Positions 56,590 to 64,000 of a DNA stretch of 64,000 nucleotides are shown piece by piece. Position numbers and translations under genes: made by a program. Position 1 is the first letter of the stretch. The number at the start of each line of letters is the position of its first letter. The DNA is from Isoetes taiwanensis. Its lineage: Eukaryota > Streptophyta > Lycopodiopsida > Isoetales > Isoetaceae. Under the pieces are notes generated by a model. It was not told where the DNA came from and did no database searches. It saw only the letters and a program-made list of their open reading frames with translations. The stretch is taken from positions 124,001 to 188,000 of the forward strand of contig JAJEKV010000296.1 in the NCBI GenBank assembly GCA_021234155.1. Reading direction: 5' to 3'.

Positions 56590-56960
56590 AACTATAGTTA
56601 TTAGGGTTTTTTTGAGAAGGCCTTCAAAACATGTGAATGTAAACACAATCAGAAAGTCTGCTAAATAATTTGCATAAAGTCCAATGATGGGTGAGTTCAA
56701 GAAGTTCATCCAAAGATTTTAACCACTTATGTTTGTCAAAACTTCGAAAAATATGGTTTTTTTTCCATTTTTAGATCCCTAAAAGATATGCAAATATTTT
56801 TAAGATCTATCTATTGCAACAAAAGTTTTCATTTGGAGCTATCAACACTTATTAGAAAATGTTATATGTTGCTACGATTACCGCTGTTTTCCCGATTGGT
56901 AACTATAGTAGTCGCCATTCTTAGAAGGCCCTTTTATGATCTCAAAAAATCCCTAATGTG
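56590..56960. mobile_element. MITE-like foldback element, copy B (scrambled)
   Basis: The same outer ends as 5,946-6,490 are present (ttagggtttttttgagaagg and gaaggcccttttatgatctc). The interior is about 170 bases shorter and contains sequence that in copy A lies upstream of the element: gctaaataatttgcat with gtgagttcaa, and atgttatatgttgctacg. This can be a consensus failure at a hairpin or a real rearrangement. Confidence 0.6.
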
Positions 56961-57540
56961 TACTAAAGGTAAATTCGTCCATGTTATTGGAAGTAACATT
57001 TAAGATGTTGAGTTCAAAACGTTCGTCCAAGGACCTCAAATATGGCAAGTAAATTTACAACACAAGTTTTAACCCAATTAGATAATGCAAATGAAGAATC
57101 TAAGTAGTTAAATACACATGCACTTTAAGAAAAATACATCCATGCAATCTTAGAAAATCTAACATAATCTAGCATAATCTTTGAGTTGAATACATTCAAT
57201 TTAGATGTTTGGCTAATAGATCTTGCATAATTCCATGGGGTTAAGGGTTCAAGGCATTCTATTGTTCTTGTGTTCTCTTAATATGCATCAAGTCATGTCC
57301 TAGAGTGGTCAGTTTTTTCCTTAGAAAAACACAAACCTTCAATATCGATTTCTAGCATTCCATAGTTCAATATCGATTTCTAGCATTTGCCTTAGAAACA
57401 CTACGTTCCACCACTTTAGCAAGCTCAAAATGGGATTTTGATGCACAAGTCTAGATTGCTTCCAGTCTTCTAAATTTTCGGTCAAAAAATATAATAGAGG
57501 TACTTAAAAAGAATTTATATAGGATGAGAGAAAAGTAGAG

Positions 57541-59503
57541 TGTGGCCGATCACTCCTCCCGTGATCGGCCAATTAGCCCTAACCCTAACTTGCAATTGCT
57601 TGCTTCCCGGTTTCCTTTCCAAGCCATGTCCGCCTTATTTTGTCTGTCTTTCCTTTTGCGTAGAAGGATGGATTTTGTATGACTACTACCCTGTGGAATG
57701 GGCAGTTTTTTTGCTAAAGCTCATTGTTCATTAGGTTGCATTTTGCTGCCTTCAGATCTTTGTCTTCGTGGAAAGACAGGTGTGAGCCAAGAAGGCATGA
57801 TCTTTTATACGATTTGACAAAGAAAAGGAAGTCTAGGATCTGATTAAATGGATAATTGCTTCGGTGTTGCAGGTTCTCGATATGACAGAAAATGATATAG
57901 TCAAAGACCATTTCCGCATCTGGTTTTTAAAAATGGTGCGCATTAGATAAATGCACGGTTCTTGGACATGAAACTGGAGGAAAGAAGACTCATATGACAT
58001 GATTTAAACTGATATTCACAAAAATGTAGAGTTTTTGTCGATGGCAACGCTCTTCATGGTGTAATGGTGCTGGAATGCTCTAATCCATAAATCCAAAACC
58101 AATAGTGTTGATCCAAAAGGCGGGGCAGCAATAGCTACTTCTCTGAAGTCACAATAGCTGTAAGGGAGCAGGTAATGGACGCAATGCTTTTCGATTTTGA
58201 ATCTTATCCTATTTCTTTATATCATTTTGTGCATCTATTCTAACTATGCATCTTGTAGAGAGTGGATTCAGACTAGAGGAAGGCAAAGGACGACTCATGT
58301 TTTCTAGAAGCAAATTAAGAATTACATTTTGAAGTAACACATGCTTAGAGAATGTTTTGTGTTATTATTCTTTGCTTATCCTCTACTCGTCTTTTATGCT
58401 TGCATTTCGTGGATCCAAGTGGAACAAATCTGGGAGGCAAAATGGTGAATGGCTTTGTCTTGCTCGATCAGAGTGGATATGACATGTCCGTGATAGTTTT
58501 AGGATGGATTATATACTTCAAGCATCTCTTACTGCTTTGGTAGAAACTAATATTGCTCAAATTTAAAATGAACTCCATGAATTAGGTGGCAGAGAATGGC
58601 AAGGTTTTAGAATGATTTCACTAGAATGTATTCCATTATTGGGATTGAATTGATCTTGCATAGTGAAGCACAGTTTCATTATATATGGACTTTCTCTAAG
58701 TCCATATGCCTCTGAAATGATGGGTAATTTCATTAATATGGCATTTTTCTTATTGTAACCTGCAATATTTTGGGAACCGTGCAGGTAGGTGAGCTGGCAG
58801 GCATCGTGTCAATTGGCACATCAAAGGAACAACCAAGGCGGTGTTCTGAAAAAAAAAGCGCCCTCAAACTCGTAGTTGTTACTACTTATCTCAGAGGTTG
58901 TCCAAATCTGGTTCAGCAAGATTCATCTCAGGCCACTCAAGATGGTTGAAACCAGACGCAGATATAGAATTACGACATGCGAAATGCAGTCCCACGTTAG
59001 TGAACCAATCTTTGAGTATGCCAATAGTTGCAGCTGGAGGTGCAAGATGAGATAAACCAGCATGGAAAGAAAGAGATCAGTGCTCAAATGACGAAGCTCC
59101 TCCATGGAGAAGGGTTTGCACGAACAAACAATGAAGAAGATCAGCTCAGCTGGTTGAGATTGAGGACTGTCTCATATCATTGAAATGCCACATATACAGG
59201 GCAAAGGCACTGCAGAGGCCGCTGATGGAGGAGGTTTGGATGCACAACATGCTTAGACCGTTATTCAAGAGGCTTTATAAGAAGCAGAAAAGGCAGCGAA
59301 GCTTTGTCAATGAAGCTCGTGAACAACACTACTCACTCTGTCCGAGATTTGGATGACTGGCTGGAAGTGTTTGGCCGAAGTAGCATTGAGGAGTTCAATC
59401 TGAGTGATCTTATTCAGGTTGAACTGGGCATTGATTGAAACTTTGTTCTCTAATATTATATATTGTCTCCCTTTATGCATGTGTTGCTATAGGTGAGTCC
59501 ATA
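57541..59503 (+). pseudogene. Unrecognised multi-exon gene, copy B
   Basis: Same candidate gene as 7,080-9,040. The copy-B segment near 58,400-58,486 reads DPSGTNLGGKMVNGFVLLDQ without the copy-A indels, which supports it being real coding sequence. The C-terminal region near 59,330-59,420 reads in other frames than copy A and gives DDWLEVF-like residues next to the EEFNLSDLIQV motif. No family recognised. Confidence 0.35.
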
Positions 59504-59847
59504 TATTAGTCAGTTCTATGTACTTTGTTTCTAGTTGAATACAACCGTTTCTATCTTCCCATGAAAAGAGCATAATTGAACGCCCGCCAAATTTCCTAGT
59601 TGGGGATCAAATTAAGGCCCGCCTAACTTCCTCGTTAGGATCAAATTAAGGCCCCGCCTAATTTCCTCTCGGGGATCAAGGGTTGGGTCAATACACATAT
59701 AACCTAAATGACACAACTTAGATCACATAGAAATACTTACATCATTCATAACCGCATAATACATGTATCAAGACATTATAGATTGTTATAATCGCTGTAA
59801 TCAATTACACATTTATAACTGTCATACCATACACATGAATAGTCTAT

Positions 59848-60204
59848 TCATAGATTATAGTCATTGCTGATATTATCAAGCTCATAAGTGTCGCGCTCTG
59901 GAACCCAAACAAGATGTATCTTAACACGGTACTCGCTGGGAAAATCTCTCTCTCGATGCCCTGCTATACCATTCAGCCAATCATCAAGGATGATACCTCT
60001 TTGTTTGCATGCATATAGATCTTTGAAGGTCATAGAGCAGGCAATGGAGTCTAGATGTTCAGCAGGAAGAGAATAATCCGACCTCTGATGAACTCTAGCA
60101 GGGCGTCGAGACATAGCAAATGAATGCATTATGCCATGGACGGCAGCTACACTTATACCCGTGAGATTATTAATGTCCCATGCAGTAAAATTATTGGGTA
60201 TCAT
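59848..60204 (-). CDS. Conserved minus-strand reading frame, unknown function (copy B)
   Basis: This 118-residue frame is the counterpart of 9,394-9,738. It reads MIPNNFTAWDINNLT at the start, RGIILDDWLNGIAGHRERDF in the middle, and VKIHLVWVPERDTYELDNIS near the end. The copy-B version has the more protein-like middle, so I take it as nearer the true frame. Function unknown; an exon of a larger gene is as likely as a small gene. Confidence 0.38.
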   Translation of the reverse strand: MIPNNFTAWDINNLTGISVAAVHGIMHSFAMSRRPARVHQRSDYSLPAEHLDSIACSMTFKDLYACKQRGIILDDWLNGIAGHRERDFPSEYRVKIHLVWVPERDTYELDNISNDYNL

Positions 60205-60384
60205 ATGTAGTATATATATGCAATAACTTTGATGTATATACCATCAATAATTCTGGTGGGTATATCTATGCATCAATTCGTGGAGTCCATCGACATTTGC
60301 CTCCGTCTAGCCATGGCACATTCTGGTCCTGAACGTGATTCTATTACTTGCAAGATGAACCATGAGGACCAACAATGTTTAAAA

Positions 60385-62579
60385 TGAAACGCACTAATTT
60401 AAGAAGTGCGTTTGAAAGATTCCTCTAAAAAATCTAAAAATCTTAAGATTTAGCTAAAAAGAGGCTTTGGTCGTTTTTAGCCAAACATTACGTAAAACGT
60501 TTTTTGAAAATAGTGCTTTTGCACAGACATTTTGATAAAGAGAAGTTTCAAAAAAAAAAATCATCTTTTGGGGGGTAAACAAATTATTCTATAGACCAAG
60601 AAAATCACAAGTAGCAAAAACAGGAGAATTAGACAAAGATGTTTTAAGTTTGTTTGCGAGCATTTAAGGAATTGCATGTTGTAGGAGCCATCCGCAGATG
60701 CCACACAAAAATATTGGTAATGTTCTAGAAACCCAAAAACACAATAACATGCGCTTGTAAGCATAGCATACAGGGGCCTGAATATTAAGCATAGCATAGC
60801 ATACGAGGTTTAGTATGCTATGCTATACAATCTTAGGTAATACTTGCTACATATGGCGCCCGGACTCCTTTTTTTCCAAGAGTAAAGTTGCTTCACGCCA
60901 AATTGCAACTTGATTATCGATGATTGAAAATAACATTGTCAAATGGTAAGACCATGAAGGATGCAATTAGCTTTTGTGGTTATTGCACTTCATGAACAAG
61001 GTAGGACCTCCTTGTGGAAATTGTACAATACCATTTGAATAGTCCAAAGCGAAGAAAAAACATTCAAAATGGGACTAAATAGACCATGCCATAAGAAGAC
61101 AATAAGCTAACATATATGGAATTAAAAAATGTCTTTAAGCTTAAAGCAACATGTATAATAAGGCTATCTTCCAATCACTGGAATCACACAAAGACAACCA
61201 AGGGCTAAACATACCTAACATTTGAACTCATAATGAAGTAAATAGAAATGTGAGTCGCTGGACCAAAACAATGAGCTAAATATATGATGCACACTTGATA
61301 AGAAGATAAAAATAAGTTCTTATTCTCAGTATGTTCTATGGCGTAACATAGAACATATCAAAAAGAGCTAAACATCCGCTGAAATGGAAGCCCGGTCTAA
61401 TGCTACACGATACTTTATAAATAGTTAAAACTGAATGACGTGCTCAAGAAGGACGCATTCATGCCACATCTCCTACCAACTTGTCGAAAAAAAAAAAGTT
61501 GCAAAGTTGCAGACCTCATACAGTTGCAAAGTTGGGAAGACCGAAGTTGTCGCACAACAAAAAAGACTAATCATAGCATACTAAACCTTTTCAAATTCTC
61601 AAGAAGAGCAATATCTTGAGTTTTGAATCATGTACGATGGAAAATCTGCAACAACATGATCAAACAAGAGTTTTTCAAAAACATGCGCAAATAATATTGA
61701 ACAAGAATGCGCAAGCAAGAATGCGCAGTGAAGATTGAACAAGAACCGTAAACAAAGTTGAAAAAGAGGTGCATTATACCGAGATACTTCAAAACCTTCC
61801 TCAATTTCCTCTTCAAACAGAGGACATTTGTGAAGCCGAGACGTTCAAGGGGCCAAACATTAAGTATTTGCAACTTTCCTAGTGAAACGCTCTTTCGAAA
61901 AATCAAATCATTCCCTAACCTCGGCCGATACACAACCAACAAGAAACTAAGATCAAATTTAAGCTAAAATAAAAAGCCAAACCTCCGCTTCGAAGCCAGA
62001 TCAACCGGTACAACAAAGAAGTTTTTCACAAATTAGGTTTTGAAGATGACAACCATTTTTGCTGCATCATAGAAAATCACAGAAAATCTGAATCAGGCCT
62101 ATGTATGCCTGTTATAAAGCTTATGTCTGCCAATAAGACCTGCGAATCTCTGGATATAAAGCTTATGAATGTGAATCATGCTGTCGAAGTCCGATAGAGC
62201 TGTAGAAGCAAGGAGTTCGACTGAGCTGTAGAAGCAAGGAGTCTGATAGAGCTGTAGACGCACAACAAACCCTAAACTGGCCGCATCCTAAACTGGCCGC
62301 ATCCTAAGCAAGGAGTCCGATAGAGCTGTAGACGCACAATGAACCCTAAACTGGCCGCATCAACAAAACCCTAAACTGGCTTTTTTCTTCCATTTTCAGA
62401 AGAAACTCATGCTCTAAGAAACTCCAGCATCAAGAAACTCCTGCATTCGTTAGAATATAAAAATCCCAAATTCACGCTTGTCACAAATAGATCGTGAAAA
62501 TGGACCTTTTTTGGGGAATTTTAGGGAATCTTTTAAAGATTCCTTTTGGAGTGCGTTTGGAGCAAATTAGTGCGTTTCA
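60385..62579. mobile_element. 2.2-kb candidate DNA transposon with 16-bp terminal inverted repeats, copy B
   Basis: Left terminal repeat tgaaacgcactaattt (60,385-60,400) and right terminal repeat aaattagtgcgtttca (62,564-62,579) are perfect inverted copies. They are flanked by gtttaaaa on the left and atttaaac on the right. The element moved as part of the 13-kb block, not independently. No intact frame lies inside. Confidence 0.65.
62190..62385. repeat. Minisatellite with aaccctaaactggccgcatc units, copy B
   Basis: Copy-B version: the unit gcaaggagtc.gatagagctgtag is regular here, repeated three times, whereas copy A has ggtttgtag or aaatttgtag in place of gagctgtag. The clean B version is presumably correct. 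Confidence 0.7.
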
Positions 62580-62844
62580 ATTTAAACTTTGTTGACCTCT
62601 GGCAGTGCCGCGAGAGGTATAGCGCTTGAACTGGCTGACCACTGTTGTGCTATCAATCCTGCACACCATTATCCTGATCCCTTTGATGTTATCATCCATC
62701 TTATATTGAATAGAGAGCATAAGTTGTTCATGATCGAAAGGATCTCTGGAGCACGATGATTCAGAAGAGTAATAGTAGTTGAGGTCTTGTTGTAATTTGG
62801 TTGTGATAATACTTCTAAATTCCAAATTGATTGACACTTTGTTT

Positions 62845-63297
62845 CAAATTGGGCGCCCGCCCAATTTCCCTGCAAAGGTAAGACTACCATTTGATAGCAC
62901 CTTCCCGGGGTTCAAATTGGGCGCCCGCACAATTTCTTTGGGGGCTAAGGGTTGCATTAAGTTAATGTGGCACTTCCAGCACAGGCAAATTGGGCGCCCA
63001 CCCATTTTGCCTTTGTAAAGAAAGCCTCAGCCCACCCTTCAAATCGCCTCCATGGTTGATCAAATTGGGCGCCTGCCCAATTACCTCAGACAAGGATTGT
63101 TGTTCTATATGAATACAACCAATTCCTTCCAATTCCATAAATAGCATTAGAATACAAATTGTATTCCATGGTTTGAAATTTTCACAGATACAAGTTACAG
63201 ATACAATGTACAAAAGTCACAGAGGCACATAAGTTATAACCTTGGTTGGACAGAGATGTGACTGTTGAAATTGGGCAGGCACCCAATTTCAACAACT
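62845..63297. repeat. Cluster of caaattgggcgcc palindromes, copy B
   Basis: Four or five palindromes share the core ttgggcgcccgcccaa or variants: near 62,849, 62,917, 62,989, 63,064 and 63,265. They are better preserved than in copy A. They are spaced about 70-200 bases apart, immediately downstream of the acidic gene's stop (minus strand). Confidence 0.8.
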
Positions 63298-63318
63298 CTC
63301 CTAAGCTCCAACCTTGGT

Positions 63319-63947
63319 TTAGGGATCTGGGGGGTTCTCGACAGGGTTGTCGATATCATTTTGTTGATCTTGCTCCTGCTGAGCAGCTTGATTTATGGCC
63401 TCCATCCTGTTAAGGAATTCTTCGTTGCTCAGTGAGCCACCTTCCTCATTCTCTACCTCACCTGACTCCTTCTCTTCATCTAATATTATGTCCAGATTGT
63501 CCACTTGCCTTTGCTATTCCTCATGCTCTCGCTCTTGCTCGTGCTCTTGATGTTGTTAACTTTGAGGTGTGTCTTTTACGAACGATTCCTCTCGATCATT
63601 GTCCACTAGCTCATGGAATTTCGAGCTGTCGTCCATCACATCTTGGGTGTTCACCAGTTGCGTGCCTGCCAACATATTATAGATAGATCCTTACTTCCTA
63701 TTCCTGCAGCCTTTTTTAATTATTCTGTAAGGGATTCTTTACTTAGCTGGAGCGTGGACTGCAATTCTTGAACTGTCTGAGCAGAAAATGGAATTGTTGA
63801 TGGAATAGGATTTGGTAACTGCAAAGCCTTGGAACCAGATTTTTCTTCTTGCCCTCTGTAATTTTCAACCTCCGGCAGGCAAGAGATTTCCTCTCGTCCA
63901 GCATTATTTCTAGCTGATCGAAAATCAGAATCGCTAAGGCATACCAT
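63319..63947 (-). pseudogene. Acidic, Gln-rich protein gene, C-terminal part (copy B)
   Basis: Family not recognised. A continuous minus-strand frame from about 63,690 to TAA at 63,319 encodes an acidic, Gln/Glu/Asn-rich C-terminus (HELVDNDREESFVKD; later DILDEEKESGE-like and SNEEFLNRMEAINQAAQQEQ). It has two in-frame stops, TAA and TAG, each in a Gln-rich context, which single C-to-T changes from CAA/CAG would explain. Upstream, a frame at 63,947-63,720 (starts MVCLSDSDF, contains QELQSTLQLSKESL) is probably the preceding exon. The gene runs off the window or begins at 63,947. Possible retroelement gag-like or nuclear coiled-coil protein; not decidable. Confidence 0.45.
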
Positions 63948-64000
63948 TGTTCTTTGCTTGCTCCTGCTAAGCGACAGTTGATATTTGAGTCCTATTTGAG

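Larger units (their letters stand above)
50682..63742. repeat. 13-kb segmental direct repeat, copy B
   Basis: This is the second copy of the 1-13,282 block, same order and orientation, about 220 bases shorter net. The clearest structural difference is at 56,380-56,960, where short segments seen once in copy A appear reordered or repeated around a long inverted repeat. Past 63,742 the sequence continues into coding-like DNA absent from copy A, so copy B preserves the original context of that end and copy A is the truncated one. Confidence 0.95.

Noticed and set aside
1-64000. C-to-T decay (RIP-like or methylation deamination) as the main cause of broken genes
   Set aside because: The A/B differences are dominated by short indels and scrambles at CAG/CTG, not by C-to-T or G-to-A substitutions. 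Only the two stops in the acidic gene fit that idea.

Overview
The window looks like nuclear DNA of a land plant. The recognisable genes are plant-type: zinc alcohol dehydrogenase, 2-oxoglutarate/Fe(II) dioxygenase, amaranthin-type agglutinin fused to an aerolysin-like module, and a Gly/His-rich GRPA3-like protein. They carry short GT..AG introns and sit among LINE, hAT and MITE-like elements, minisatellites and long AT-rich spacers. The exact lineage cannot be told. No long intact reading frame exists: nearly every recognisable protein is broken by frameshifts.

The dominant structure is a pair of direct repeats of about 13 kb. Copy A (1-13,282) and copy B (50,682-63,742) are collinear and near-identical in long AT-rich stretches. 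Each holds, in order: an unrecognised spliced gene (+); a 0.8-kb tandem duplication carrying the last exons of an alcohol dehydrogenase (-); a TATA box and an agglutinin/aerolysin-like gene (+); a long-TIR MITE; a second unrecognised gene (+); a conserved minus-strand frame; a 2.2-kb element with 16-bp terminal inverted repeats; GGCGCC-cored palindromes; and the 3' end of an acidic, Gln-rich gene (-). Copy A starts at the window edge, so the left end of the repeat is not seen. Copy B runs on into the acidic gene where copy A breaks off.

The 37-kb spacer holds an AT-rich satellite (13.4-14.15 kb), a LINE reverse-transcriptase relic (15.1-15.9 kb), a fairly clean dioxygenase gene (18.4-19.9 kb), a broken minus-strand gene with a ParB-like motif (21.5-24.1 kb), arrays of an AAATGGCGCC palindrome (23-27.3 kb), a DUF7869-type gene (27.6-30.4 kb), minisatellites (31.2-31.9 kb), a hAT transposase relic (35.05-37.4 kb), shared repeat blocks (37.8-39.6 kb), a RING-type gene and a divergent protein kinase (39.9-43.3 kb, minus strand), a large foldback (46.2 kb) and a GRPA3-like end (48.5 kb). 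Arrays of a GCAGACGC core lie on both sides of the hAT/RING/kinase block, at 34.2 and 44.4 kb.

Many A/B differences are small indels or scrambles at CAG, CTG and CTGCAG, including splice acceptors. Patches such as 17.9-19.7 kb and 63.74-64.0 kb look normal. This suggests that much of the apparent gene decay is uncorrected long-read consensus error, possibly linked to plant CHG methylation, so 'pseudogene' calls here mean 'broken in this sequence'.
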